Positions 9,027 through 18,213 of a stretch of DNA of 64,000 nucleotides are shown piece after piece. The stretch comes from JAUVKT01 sp942491535 (GTDB taxonomy: Bacteria > Bacteroidota > Bacteroidia > Bacteroidales > VadinHA17), in the NCBI GenBank assembly GCA_942491535.1, contig CALOBV010000024.1, positions 1 through 64,000 on the forward strand, given 5' to 3'. Numbering within the stretch: the stretch's first letter is position 1; each line of letters starts with the position of its first letter. Under the pieces are notes generated by a model that saw only the letters and a list, made by a program, of their open reading frames with translations, did no database searches and was not told the origin of the DNA. The translations under genes were made by a program, and so were the position numbers.

Positions 9027-11252
9027 CTATTCAACTATAAACCTGGTACGAGATCCTTCATTTGTAATAATTACATATAATCCCGGGGTATAGCTGCTTA
9101 TATCTAAGCTACTAATATTATATCCCTTATAAATCTTCATCCCATAGAAGTTGTATACGGTGCAGCTTACTGACTTACTCAGATATAAAACAGATCCTCT
9201 TACCGGGTTTGGATATACAGTCAGTATATCATCCCTTATTGGACTATCTATCGACACAGTATTATTAGTTGCTCCCGGAGTAGGTGTAGAAAAGAATGTC
9301 CAGGACGGAAAAGCATCCTGCTGGCGACCAAAACTGATATCTGTTGTCTGTGCTCCGAAACTAATGGTATCTACCAGGAACATTTCTGATGAAAAAATAC
9401 CAATCTCTTCTCCATCCTTGCTCAGCTTAAAATCAGCATGATGATCGCCAAGGGCCGGCTCACCATCTGCCCAGAAAAGTTCAAATCCACCCGGATTTAA
9501 TGTTACTTCCGGCATTAGCCATTTATCTCGTGTATCCAGGTTGTCGGTAAGATAATAATCACCAAGATAGACAGCTTCACTATCGCCATTATATACTTCA
9601 ATCCAATCACTGTAATTACCATATTCATCTGCTACAATAAAATCATTGTCGGCAGAAAATTCATTTATAAAAAGCAGGGGTGTGTCGCCTGATGTCGGGT
9701 ACAGTATAGCCGGCTCGCAGGGCATTGTTACTACCTGTCCTATTGCATCAGTCACTTCTATCTGGTAGCCCAGTTTAGTGTCGGGATAGATATCTGAAAT
9801 AACTGAATAGTACTCATTCCCATCAGCATACAACATTGTACTTTGCTCTATCGCGCCATCATTCCTTGAAAAAAGAACATTCACCTCAAGCGGCAGCTCT
9901 TCGGCTTCGACACTAACTTTAATCATTACCTGCTGACCGGCTTCTGCTTTATGACCAATATACTTAATAAGCGGTGCCATGGTTCCTGGTTCCATCTGGG
10001 AAATCATAGAAGAACTTCTCGAGTCAAGAAAGGGATAAAGCCCGGACTTGACGTGGCCGCCCAGGGCATCAGTAAAGGATAGCAAAAAATCATCAAATGA
10101 ATATCCATAATCAAGAGGATAATATGGATCATTGATCACATATGGAGCAATCATTTCCTTCCTGGCGTCAATACTTGTTTTTAGCGAGTCGATATCGAGA
10201 GTATTATTTAAAAGCACACCGACATACCAGGTAAACTGTTTTCTTAATTCAGAATTATTGATTATTCGATTATAAAGAGGCCTTGTCTCTTCTTCTCCCG
10301 GCTGCCATTCATACATATTTATTGCAGTCCAGTCGATATTAAACCAGTCAATACCAAATGTATTATCCACGTCGTACGGAATATATTCCATTTTACCGCT
10401 TAGCGTATTATGATACAGATAGAAGTTGTTCTTATTGTAAATGTATCCATCCCAGTTACCACAAAGAATATCAGCGGCAATAACCTTAAGGTAGTCGTAG
10501 GTATTGAAATAATCGTTTAGCTTACAGATAAGATCATTATCTGCTGTATTATTCAAAATATCAATAAACTCTGCAAGATCAGAATAATCATCCCCTTCTT
10601 CATTTATTTTGAGCTCATACACCCTTCTGTCGCCAGACATCAATTTATAGAGGTCGGGATTTGATCCCAGGTAATCAAGGTCTGCAGGCCAGAGGCATTT
10701 ATAAAGGTTCCCGTCGTTATTTCCAAACCTGGAAAGCACAAACTCCTCATCTATATGCTCAACATTTATATACAGGCCATGGTAGTTTTCGTTAATATAT
10801 ACTCTTACATGATTGGATCTTGGAGCCGGTATATCCCATAGCCTGAGAATATCCCACATTATCTTTGAGCGTATTATGGAGGGGTCGTTATGCTCACCAT
10901 TCAGGTTAAGTTTCTCTACACCATAGTACTTCCCACCCGAAGTAAAAGTATTAAAGGAAACCTTAAATGATTTCTTTTGTGAATATCTCGATGTATTTCC
11001 CCTGAGCCTGAAACCAACAGGATCGATAGTGTCGTTTACTGTGCCGTTATTAAAAACAAATTTTGCATGAAACTCCAGGTCACTTTCAGGATTATCGTAT
11101 AGCCATTGAAGAGTATCAGGGTGTATTGTAATGTCTATCCTTGGCACCACCGTATCCACGTATAACTGGCTGTTATCGGGGAATATAGCCTGCCCTTGAA
11201 CATACTGTAAAGCAAATAAAAAAAATATTGTAATTACCGGTATTAGCCTCAT
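9027..11252 (-). CDS. CotH-like kinase protein with lamin-tail domain and T9SS sorting domain
   Basis: A 741-residue secreted protein (signal peptide about 1-20). Residues 35-400 are CotH-like: KLNLNGEHNDPS near 115, APRSNHVRVYINENYHGLY, and YDVDNTFG near 294, which holds the probable metal-binding Asp residues of this atypical protein kinase family. A lamin-tail domain follows (about 530-665: FINEFSADND, SDWIEVYN). The last 65 residues (VYPNP start, LDISSYTPGLYVI) are a type A sorting domain, so the protein should be exported by the type IX system and anchored at the cell surface. Related proteins are often called CotH family or lamin-tail proteins of unknown substrate. Confidence 0.88.
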   Translation of the reverse strand: MRLIPVITIFFLFALQYVQGQAIFPDNSQLYVDTVVPRIDITIHPDTLQWLYDNPESDLEFHAKFVFNNGTVNDTIDPVGFRLRGNTSRYSQKKSFKVSFNTFTSGGKYYGVEKLNLNGEHNDPSIIRSKIMWDILRLWDIPAPRSNHVRVYINENYHGLYINVEHIDEEFVLSRFGNNDGNLYKCLWPADLDYLGSNPDLYKLMSGDRRVYELKINEEGDDYSDLAEFIDILNNTADNDLICKLNDYFNTYDYLKVIAADILCGNWDGYIYNKNNFYLYHNTLSGKMEYIPYDVDNTFGIDWFNIDWTAINMYEWQPGEEETRPLYNRIINNSELRKQFTWYVGVLLNNTLDIDSLKTSIDARKEMIAPYVINDPYYPLDYGYSFDDFLLSFTDALGGHVKSGLYPFLDSRSSSMISQMEPGTMAPLIKYIGHKAEAGQQVMIKVSVEAEELPLEVNVLFSRNDGAIEQSTMLYADGNEYYSVISDIYPDTKLGYQIEVTDAIGQVVTMPCEPAILYPTSGDTPLLFINEFSADNDFIVADEYGNYSDWIEVYNGDSEAVYLGDYYLTDNLDTRDKWLMPEVTLNPGGFELFWADGEPALGDHHADFKLSKDGEEIGIFSSEMFLVDTISFGAQTTDISFGRQQDAFPSWTFFSTPTPGATNNTVSIDSPIRDDILTVYPNPVRGSVLYLSKSVSCTVYNFYGMKIYKGYNISSLDISSYTPGLYVIITNEGSRTRFIVE

Positions 11253-11402
11253 CTAAAAACTTTGTAGGAATCAGTAAATGTAGTCCTTTAAAGTTATAAA
11301 TTATATATCAAACAGGTTTCTGGATCATTGAAGAATAAGGTGAACAAAACCTCCTTGCAGATCCGGTCGGGAAATAATATTTCCAAATATTATTCTATTA
11401 CA

Positions 11403-11415
11403 AAGCAATTGCTTA
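11403..11415. promoter_or_regulatory. Probable TetR operator 1 (upstream of the tetR gene)
   Basis: A perfect 12-base palindrome, aagcaattgctt (11403-11414), lies 25 bases before the TetR start. It overlaps TAGTTTTA (11414-11421), a plausible -7 box. The same sequence with one central change is found upstream of the AhpD-like gene, so this is probably the regulator's own operator. Confidence 0.6.
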
Positions 11416-11439
11416 GTTTTACATCAAAATCACAATTCC

Positions 11440-12003
11440 ATGCCCAGGTATAAAAAATATTGTGAAAAAGAGGTTATTGAAAAGGCCATGGATTTATTCT
11501 GGCGCAATGGATATGAAGGAACATCCGTTCGTATGCTGGAAAAAGAAATGGGCATTAATCAATTTTCCATTTATTCTAGTTTTGGAAGCAAAGATGGAGT
11601 CTATCTCGAAAGCATTAAATGTTATATAAACAAAATAAAAGACATAATAGATAAACTTAAAGAGGGATCCAGAGGAGTTGAGGATATTAAACAGTTCTTC
11701 TACGATTTCCTGGAATTCTCAAGGGAAAGCAAGGTAAGAAAAGGCTGTATGCTAACAAATACTGCTAATGAATTAGGAGAAAATTCAAACAGTGTAATTA
11801 TGTCGGAAATAAATAAGTATAAAATAGCTCTTAAAGCAATATATATTGAAAAACTTGGAATAAATACTCAAAAAGACAAAGAAACAATTGAAAGAGAGGC
11901 TAACTACCTTATGATAGCAAAGCAGGGACTATCAGTCGCTTCAAAAATATTTAAGAAGCAGGAATTGAAAGATTTTATCGAGATAACATTTAGAAATTTA
12001 TAA
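11440..12003 (+). CDS. TetR/AcrR family transcriptional regulator
   Basis: A 187-residue repressor. The N-terminal helix-turn-helix covers about residues 10-55 (AMDLFWRNGYEGTSVRMLEKEMGI then FSIYSSFGSKDGVYLESI), matching TetR_N. The C-terminal ligand domain contains Cys107 (KGCMLTN), as in regulators that often sense electrophiles or oxidants. The gene is followed after 66 bases by an AhpD-like gene on the same strand, and each gene has its own copy of an AAGCAnTTGCTTAG palindrome. The simplest model is repression of itself and of the neighbour. Confidence 0.9.
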   Translation: MPRYKKYCEKEVIEKAMDLFWRNGYEGTSVRMLEKEMGINQFSIYSSFGSKDGVYLESIKCYINKIKDIIDKLKEGSRGVEDIKQFFYDFLEFSRESKVRKGCMLTNTANELGENSNSVIMSEINKYKIALKAIYIEKLGINTQKDKETIEREANYLMIAKQGLSVASKIFKKQELKDFIEITFRNL

Positions 12004-12022
12004 TTTTTTTTTGAACCTTATA

Positions 12023-12038
12023 CTAAGCATTTGCTTAG
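12023..12038. promoter_or_regulatory. Probable TetR operator 2 (upstream of the AhpD-like gene)
   Basis: The sequence ctaagcatttgcttag is an inverted repeat symmetric except at its centre. It shares 13 of 14 bases with the site at 11403. It begins 20 bases after the tetR stop and ends 31 bases before the AhpD-like start. Confidence 0.6.
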
Positions 12039-12069
12039 CTATTATTAAACTAAAAACACATAAAATATT

Positions 12070-12441
12070 ATGAAAACAAAGTATTCAGAACTTTATGATC
12101 AGACCATGTCAGCTATGGGTGAATATGGCAAGGGAAGTCCAAATATGATGCAGTCGTTTATGAAAATGCATCATATAGGTGGAACAGATGGAGCCTTACT
12201 GGCAAAACACAAAGAATTAATATGTCTAGGTATTGCTATTCATACTCAATGTGAAGGTTGTATTGTGTGCCATGTCCACGATGCTCTTGAAGCTGGGGCA
12301 AGCCACGATGAGATTGTTGAATCAATTGATACTGCAATTATTATGGGTGGTGGACCTTGTATAGTTTATGGCTCGAAAGCTTTTTCTGCTCTGCAGGAAT
12401 TTGAAGCAGCAAAGGCAAACCTGCATGCACAGGTCAATTAA
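12070..12441 (+). CDS. Carboxymuconolactone decarboxylase family (AhpD-like) protein
   Basis: A 123-residue alkylhydroperoxidase-like protein. The signature CEGCIVCHVHDALEAG (about residues 59-74) holds a CxxC pair and the downstream His of the AhpD core; a preceding glutamine (TQCEGC) takes the place of the usual proton-relay Glu. Such small proteins act as disulfide reductases or peroxidases, or decarboxylate lactones. It sits directly behind a TetR regulator whose probable operator is repeated in front of it, which suggests induction by an oxidant or electrophile. A terminator follows immediately. Confidence 0.88.
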   Translation: MKTKYSELYDQTMSAMGEYGKGSPNMMQSFMKMHHIGGTDGALLAKHKELICLGIAIHTQCEGCIVCHVHDALEAGASHDEIVESIDTAIIMGGGPCIVYGSKAFSALQEFEAAKANLHAQVN

Positions 12442-12458
12442 GTAAGACATAAATGATA

Positions 12459-12500
12459 TGGCAGCCTCATAAACATAGCACCGGGGCTGCCATTTTCTTT
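12459..12500 (+). terminator. Rho-independent terminator after the AhpD-like gene
   Basis: Arms tggcagcc (12459-12466) and ggctgcca (12485-12492) form a perfect 8-base stem followed by ttttcttt. It closes the tetR/ahpD-like unit. Confidence 0.75.
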
Positions 12501-12690
12501 AAAAGCAGGTGGCGCAAGCCTGATAATCAAGAGGTTTTTGGAGATAAGGCTGATTGTCAGAATTAATTTATTCAAACCCCGGTATAGTAAAGAAATTAAC
12601 TTTTTCTATATTCCGTAAGAAGCCAGAAAAAACCAATATATAGGATATTTTATCAATTATATTATCATAAATTGCCGTCAAAAGGAAAAT

Positions 12691-13974
12691 ATGAGTTACT
12701 ATATAATCATAGGTGCATCAGTGGTCATTATAATCTCTTATTTCTTTACCTTAATAGAAAAGAAAAAGAGCATTCCAGGGGTATTGATGCTTATTTCTCT
12801 CGGGATCATATTGCAAGCATTTTCGGAGCAACTGGGTTTAAAGGATTTTGATTTTGTCCCAATTCTGGAGATACTGGGTATTGTCGGATTAATCATGATC
12901 GTGCTGGAAGCCGCACTTGACCTTGATCTAAGCAGAAAAAACCTTCCGCTGATTTTGAAATCCTTTGCTCTGGCGATAATCCTGCTGGCCTTAAGTACTA
13001 TTACTCTGGCAGGAATATTTGTGTCGCTATTAAAAATGGAGTTGATAAGCGCTCTGCTCTATGCCATTCCTCTGTCTATTATCAGCAGTGCAATAGTAAT
13101 ACCAAGTGTGGAGGGTTTAAGCAAAGAGAAAAAAGAATTTATGATCTATGAGAGTGCGATATCCGACATCCTGGGGATCATGTTTTTCTTTCTTTTAATT
13201 GGAAGTGTTGAAAAAGAAAGTAGCGGACAGGTCTTGCTCTATATAGGAGGAAATATTCTTTTCACCCTGCTTATCTCTGCTGTCGTATGCTACGGCCTTA
13301 TACTCCTGTTTCAAAAAATAAAATCAGAAACAAAGCTCTTTCTGTTTATCGCCATACTACTTATATTATATTCTCTTGGCAAAAAGCTGGAACTCTCATC
13401 GCTTATTATGATTCTGTTTTTCGGCATGATACTGAAGAACCCAAAATTATTTTTCAGGGGCTTCCTTGAGAAGCATGTGAATCATGATGTTCTGGCAGAC
13501 CTGTACAAGAATTTCAGGATCGTAACAAAAGAATCGGCTTTTGTTGTTCGAACCTTCTTCTTCGTGATTTTTGGTTTGTCTCTGGTTCTTTCGAGTTTAT
13601 TTAATTTCCAGGTCGTGTTTATAAGCCTGCTGATTTTAATCTTCCTCTTTGGCTACAGGTGGATATTTACAAGGCTTTTCCTGGGAAAAAATATGTATCC
13701 TGAGGCATTTATCAGTCCAAGAGGCTTAATCACAATCTTACTGTTCTATGCCATCCCGAAGGAATATATTTCATCAGATTTTGAGGAGGGCATCCTATTA
13801 TTTGTTATCCTGTTCACCTCAGTCGTTATGGCTGTAGCACTAATCAGGTCCTCGAAGAAGACTCCTGATATAACAAATCAAAGTCAGGAAGTCCCGGATG
13901 TGAATAATACTTCCGAAGCTGAGGATATAAAAACAGACGGTTTAGCCTCATCCAAAGAACAAGAATCAGTTTGA
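12691..13974 (+). CDS. Cation:proton antiporter (CPA1-type, Na+/H+ exchanger family)
   Basis: A 427-residue integral membrane protein with about 12 hydrophobic segments and a short hydrophilic C-terminal tail rich in Ser, Glu and Asp. Features of the Na+/H+ exchanger fold include the early VLEAALDLDLS stretch, SSAIVIPSVEGL (unwound helix region), ESAISDILGIMFF with an acidic pair in a membrane helix, and SPRGLITILLFYAIP, a basic-residue motif near the end of the core. It should exchange Na+ or K+ for protons at the inner membrane. The gene stands alone and is followed 3 bases later by a hairpin. Confidence 0.8.
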   Translation: MSYYIIIGASVVIIISYFFTLIEKKKSIPGVLMLISLGIILQAFSEQLGLKDFDFVPILEILGIVGLIMIVLEAALDLDLSRKNLPLILKSFALAIILLALSTITLAGIFVSLLKMELISALLYAIPLSIISSAIVIPSVEGLSKEKKEFMIYESAISDILGIMFFFLLIGSVEKESSGQVLLYIGGNILFTLLISAVVCYGLILLFQKIKSETKLFLFIAILLILYSLGKKLELSSLIMILFFGMILKNPKLFFRGFLEKHVNHDVLADLYKNFRIVTKESAFVVRTFFFVIFGLSLVLSSLFNFQVVFISLLILIFLFGYRWIFTRLFLGKNMYPEAFISPRGLITILLFYAIPKEYISSDFEEGILLFVILFTSVVMAVALIRSSKKTPDITNQSQEVPDVNNTSEAEDIKTDGLASSKEQESV

Positions 13975-13976
13975 TA

Positions 13977-14022
13977 AACGAGCTCCTGCTTCGCATTAGC
14001 TCGTTAATGCCACGTGCTTTTA
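13977..14022 (+). repeat. Hairpin element A with TGC-TTC-GCA tip
   Basis: Arms acgagct (13978-13984) and agctcgt (13998-14004) enclose a second stem TGC-TTC-GCA (13987-13995), followed by a GTGCTTTT tail. A closely similar element lies at 29305-29353. It begins 3 bases after the antiporter stop and may act as a 3' end signal. Confidence 0.5.
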
Positions 14023-14035
14023 TGTAAAATTGAAC

Positions 14036-15367
14036 CTACTTTTCTGAGGTAACCAGGAAGGGAATATTTACAGTTCCTGAATTATTATTATTGTCGTTGA
14101 CATATATAAATAGTCTGTAAGGGCCGGGAGTTTCTGGGGAGCTTGTAAAGCTTATATTACCCTTATTATCGCTTCTTATTCCTTCACTTATACTTTCGGG
14201 TCTGTTTTCATAATCCCCACCATCTCCTAATTCTGTACTTTCAGGCATGATTTCTGTCACTATATTTACAGGATCATTATCAGGTTCTTCAAAAGTCACA
14301 GTTGCATTGTACTGCTTTCCGGGTAATAATTTAATGTTTGAATACCTGTCCCTGCCCTCAATTTCTGCGCTCAAAATCTTTGGAGATAGGTTATCCGGCC
14401 ACTTATTATTCCAGATGTAATGCATAACATCTATTGACTCCATTTCTCTGTTATCTTCAGTAAATAACCCATACCAGGTGGGTGTCCTTTCCTGCTTTTG
14501 CCCCCATAGGAAGACATATGAACCCAGGCAGGAAAGTGAATCCATAGCAATAACATTTTCAAATCGACGCTTAATAGTTGCTGCTTTTTCAGATGAGGTT
14601 TGCTCAATCGGTGCTCCCCAGTCAGTCATGGGTACTTCCCAGTGTCCTGTTGCACCCCACTCAGTTATAAGGTAAGGGCCATTATATCCTGCTTCCTCTA
14701 TCCTCTGGTGAAGATTATCTATATCTCCATACAACTGGATAGATAAGAAATCAAGATCTTTACAATTTTTACTTAAATATTCAACTTCCTCTATATAGAA
14801 TCCTGCTAGCATAGTTGTTGTAGGGTGGTTCCCGTCTATCTCATGAATCATTTCGGAAATATCATTCACTGCATCCCATACCTTTTTATTTGTGTGGCGC
14901 AGATTTAATTCATTGCCAATTCCCCAACCCAGTAATGCGGGATGATCTTTTAATTCCATTATATCCCGGCGTATTGTCTCTTTCTGCTCTGCAACCCATT
15001 CTTCATCATTATAGTCATATCCATGACGCTCACGTCCAACCTCGATTCCCATCATAACCATTAATCCATTTTCATGGGCTCGGTCGAGCACTTCAATCCC
15101 TGAGGAGACACCATTGTTGATTCTCCAGGTACGAAACGAATTTGCACCATGCTCAGCAAGTGCTTCAATTTTTCCAAATTCGCATCCTGCTCCCTTTACA
15201 TAAAATTCTTCTCCGTTTACAAATAATCTGTACTTATCACCAATTTTTTTAAGGTCTACTTTACTTGGCCCTTCACCGGTAACATTTTTTGTATTGCTAA
15301 AATTGCAACTTTTAATCGCTAACGATGTGATAAGCAGCAATACTATTAAAGAAGTATACTTATTCAT
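14036..15367 (-). CDS. Clan GH-A glycoside hydrolase lipoprotein, GH158-like (probable endo-beta-1,3-glucanase)
   Basis: A 443-residue lipoprotein (signal peptide ending at Cys21, SLAIKSC). Residues 38-330 form a TIM barrel of the GH-A clan: FRTWRINNG, GWGIGNELN with acid/base Glu153, and YLITEWGATG with nucleophile Glu236. A C-terminal Ig-like domain (about 335-440) follows. Two glutamates 83 residues apart, the size and the Ig-like tail fit GH158 endo-beta-1,3-glucanases, but GH2-type TIM barrels are also possible. It lies 8 bases after the sugar porter on the same strand, last in the GH16 operon, so a surface or periplasmic beta-glucanase is the likely role. Confidence 0.75.
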   Translation of the reverse strand: MNKYTSLIVLLLITSLAIKSCNFSNTKNVTGEGPSKVDLKKIGDKYRLFVNGEEFYVKGAGCEFGKIEALAEHGANSFRTWRINNGVSSGIEVLDRAHENGLMVMMGIEVGRERHGYDYNDEEWVAEQKETIRRDIMELKDHPALLGWGIGNELNLRHTNKKVWDAVNDISEMIHEIDGNHPTTTMLAGFYIEEVEYLSKNCKDLDFLSIQLYGDIDNLHQRIEEAGYNGPYLITEWGATGHWEVPMTDWGAPIEQTSSEKAATIKRRFENVIAMDSLSCLGSYVFLWGQKQERTPTWYGLFTEDNREMESIDVMHYIWNNKWPDNLSPKILSAEIEGRDRYSNIKLLPGKQYNATVTFEEPDNDPVNIVTEIMPESTELGDGGDYENRPESISEGIRSDNKGNISFTSSPETPGPYRLFIYVNDNNNNSGTVNIPFLVTSEK

Positions 15368-15375
15368 AATGCAAA

Positions 15376-16944
15376 TTATTTTACAACTAATTTTAGTTCA
15401 AGCTCCTCAAGTGATTTACCTTTAGTCTCAGGCAGATACCTGATAAAAAAGATCAACCCTGCAAGCCCAAAAGCACCATAAATAATAAATGTACCCGTAG
15501 TGCCCAGGTTAGCTAATTCCCAGGGGAAAACAAGCTGTACTAAAAAGCTAATGCCAGAATTAATGAATCCGGCTAAAGAAATTGCCAGGCCTCTTATCCA
15601 GTTTGGAAACAATTCAGAAAACAATACCCACATCACCGGTCCGAGTGATATGGCAAAAGAAGCTACAAAACCGACTATTCCGATTAGTACAAGCCAGGTA
15701 TTAATACTAATAGCCAATCCTATTAATTCAGACTCATTCGCTTTTAATACTTCATTTCCGGCTACATCTGAAATGGCCTGTTTAAAATCCAGGTCGCTTG
15801 CGTAGGTTTTATCTGTAATTTCGCTCCATATTACGGTACTGTCTATCTCATTAAGTTTATCAATCTTAGAATTATCTATAAAATAGCTGGACGAGCCGAA
15901 AGCAATTGATAAAAGACTCATGCTTATAATAATACCACTAAGACCTACAATAAGAAGAAATCTTCTTCCTACCCTGTCTATCAGCCACATTGCCAGTATA
16001 GTAAATACAAGGTTTGTAAGTCCAACAAGTATTGCCTGTGAAAAAGAAGCATCAACACCAATACCGGTTTGTTCAAATATCATGGGAGCATAAAAGAAAA
16101 CTGCATTAATACCGGTAATCTGCTGGGTAATTGCTATTACGATACCTATGGTAAGAACCAGTTTCAAGGCAGGTGAAAACAATTCAGAGATACCGGCCTT
16201 TTTTTTCAAGCCAGTCTCCTTCATACTTTCTTTTATCAATTGCAGATCATCTGAAACAGAATCTGCATCTGATGTTGAATTCAATATTTCCAATGCTTCA
16301 CTGTCTCTCCCCTTCATTATCAGCCAGCGTGGACTCTCCGGGACAAAAAACAAGAATATAAAATACGCAAGTGCAGGTAGTGCTTCAATACCCAGCATCC
16401 ATCTCCAGTTGTTTTCAGCAATATTCAATAATGAAGCAAGAGTTCCGGGATTACTGCCAGCTTTCAGAATAAGGTAATTTGTAAAAAAGGCGACTGATAT
16501 TCCCAGAACTATATTTAGCTGATTAAAAGAAACCAGGGTTCCCCTCATCCTGGGCGGAGCCAGTTCGGCAATATACATAGGAGCAACAATCAGTGACATT
16601 CCAACTCCCAGTCCTCCTATCATACGTGCAATAACCAGAATTATAAATGAAGTGGCCATTGCCGATGTCAATGCCGAAATGGAATACAGAATAGCTGCAT
16701 AGTAAAGCAATCTACGCCTGCCATATCTATCGCTTAGCGGACCTGATAATGCCATAGCCAGGGTGGAAGTTAATGTAAGACAACTAACAGCCCATCCAAG
16801 TTGTATCTTTGTAAGATCAAATTCGGGTTCGATAAATTTCACAACACCTGAGATTACCGAGGCATCGAATCCCATTAAGAATCCACCCAGAGCAACAATT
16901 AATGATACTCTTATCAGATATAGGTTACGTTTATTCATAAGCAT
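15376..16944 (-). CDS. MFS sugar porter
   Basis: A 522-residue, 12-helix major facilitator of the sugar porter family. Signatures include DRYGRRRLLYYA (loop 2-3), PESPRWLIMKGR (after helix 6), ITQQITGINAVFFYAP (helix 7, the QQxTGxN sugar motif), DRVGRRFLLIV (loop 8-9) and PETKGKSLEELE at the end. An extra hydrophilic stretch of about 65 residues (from YFIDNSKIDKLN to KANESELIGL) lies between helices 9 and 10, on the periplasmic side. It should import glucose or another monosaccharide or short oligosaccharide released by the neighbouring glucanases. Confidence 0.9.
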   Translation of the reverse strand: MLMNKRNLYLIRVSLIVALGGFLMGFDASVISGVVKFIEPEFDLTKIQLGWAVSCLTLTSTLAMALSGPLSDRYGRRRLLYYAAILYSISALTSAMATSFIILVIARMIGGLGVGMSLIVAPMYIAELAPPRMRGTLVSFNQLNIVLGISVAFFTNYLILKAGSNPGTLASLLNIAENNWRWMLGIEALPALAYFIFLFFVPESPRWLIMKGRDSEALEILNSTSDADSVSDDLQLIKESMKETGLKKKAGISELFSPALKLVLTIGIVIAITQQITGINAVFFYAPMIFEQTGIGVDASFSQAILVGLTNLVFTILAMWLIDRVGRRFLLIVGLSGIIISMSLLSIAFGSSSYFIDNSKIDKLNEIDSTVIWSEITDKTYASDLDFKQAISDVAGNEVLKANESELIGLAISINTWLVLIGIVGFVASFAISLGPVMWVLFSELFPNWIRGLAISLAGFINSGISFLVQLVFPWELANLGTTGTFIIYGAFGLAGLIFFIRYLPETKGKSLEELELKLVVK

Positions 16945-17003
16945 AGCTTATCCTTATTCAGGACATAATAATTAATTATCCTTAAAACACTTAGTTTTAT
17001 ACC

Positions 17004-18116
17004 CTAGTCTGCCTGGAATACTCTGATATAATCAATTATCATTTGTTGTGGAAAAACAGTTGAAGCATCCGGACTTCCCGGCCAGTTTCCTCCAACAGCA
17101 ACATTAAAAATAAAAAAGGCATTCTGGTGAAATTCAGACATCGCCGCAGGACTTATATCTGCAACATGGAACTGAACATCATCTAAAAACCATCTGATTG
17201 TCTCTGAATCCCATTTAATTGTGAAAACATGATATTCATCCGAAAAATTACCTGAAGCCAGCCGGGTGCTTCCACCATAGTCAGCGTGCGACCCATTATT
17301 ATCCCAGTGAATAGTCCCATATACTACATCGTCTCTCCCTTCGCCACCACCTATCATTTCCATTATGTCAATTTCACCACAGGCAGGCCAGCCTACTGAA
17401 GAAAAATTATCACCCAGCATCCACAGGGCTGGCCATAATCCCTGCCCCTCTGGCAATGTTGCCCTTATATCTACCCTGCCATAGGTAAAACTAAATTTAT
17501 CTTTTGTTACTAATCTTGATGAAGTATAATTCATGCCTCCATAGGATTCCTGCCTTGCTTCTATTACCAGCAATCCATCTGATACAGAGGTGTTTTCTTC
17601 CCGGTAATACTGTAGTTCATTATTACCCCAACCACTATTCCCCGTACCTGTCTCATACGACCAATTTGAAGTATTCAGAGAGGATCCATTGAATTCATCC
17701 TGAAAAACAAGGTGCATACCATCATAACTGAGAGGAGTAAAATAACCACCTCCGGGATCCGGGGGGCCATCATCCACCTCAACCGTTATTCTGATTTCCT
17801 TTTTAAGGTATCGTCCTGTTTTACCATAGGCTCTAACTTCAACAAGATATATGCCCGTAGCGGCATAAGTATGATTAAATATCCCATCAAAATTTATTAC
17901 AGGGTCTTCACTTGTATAATCTCCGGGATAGAAATGGTATTCAATAGTATTATCAGCAGTGGCAATAAGCTCAATATTTCCTGTCCCGTCATCATAATTA
18001 TCTATCGTTACAACAAGATTTGAGGGATCAAGGTCTGACAGAGGATCATCTCCTTTGCACGATGTGATTATTAAAAGGGAAGCAAATGCTATATAAATAA
18101 AATTTCTGCCGTTCAT
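17004..18116 (-). CDS. GH16 family laminarinase lipoprotein with PKD-like domain
   Basis: A 370-residue lipoprotein (Cys20 in IITSCKGD). Residues 30-115 form a PKD-like Ig domain; residues 125-370 are a GH16 beta-jelly-roll. The catalytic EIDIME motif holds Glu248 (nucleophile), Asp250 and Glu253 (acid/base), and the substrate-lining FTYGRVDIRA and GLWPALWMLG stretches are present. This motif is typical of endo-beta-1,3(4)-glucanases acting on laminarin or mixed-linkage glucan. It follows the PKD surface protein and precedes the sugar porter on the same strand, probably as part of one operon interrupted by a hairpin at 18181. Confidence 0.93.
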   Translation of the reverse strand: MNGRNFIYIAFASLLIITSCKGDDPLSDLDPSNLVVTIDNYDDGTGNIELIATADNTIEYHFYPGDYTSEDPVINFDGIFNHTYAATGIYLVEVRAYGKTGRYLKKEIRITVEVDDGPPDPGGGYFTPLSYDGMHLVFQDEFNGSSLNTSNWSYETGTGNSGWGNNELQYYREENTSVSDGLLVIEARQESYGGMNYTSSRLVTKDKFSFTYGRVDIRATLPEGQGLWPALWMLGDNFSSVGWPACGEIDIMEMIGGGEGRDDVVYGTIHWDNNGSHADYGGSTRLASGNFSDEYHVFTIKWDSETIRWFLDDVQFHVADISPAAMSEFHQNAFFIFNVAVGGNWPGSPDASTVFPQQMIIDYIRVFQAD

Positions 18117-18180
18117 CTATCTAAATCTTGTATCCTCCAGAGAATATCTATTTTAATCAGGCCTCAGATATGTAATATTG

Positions 18181-18213
18181 AAAACAGGAAGCTCAAAATG
18201 AGCTTCCTGTTTT
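18181..18213 (-). terminator. Strong hairpin after the surface-binding protein gene
   Basis: Fifteen bases (18181-18195) pair perfectly with 18199-18213 around an AAA loop. On the minus strand it overlaps the stop of the PKD surface protein and ends in TTTT, so it may terminate or attenuate transcription, making the upstream gene more abundant than the enzymes behind it. Confidence 0.65.
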
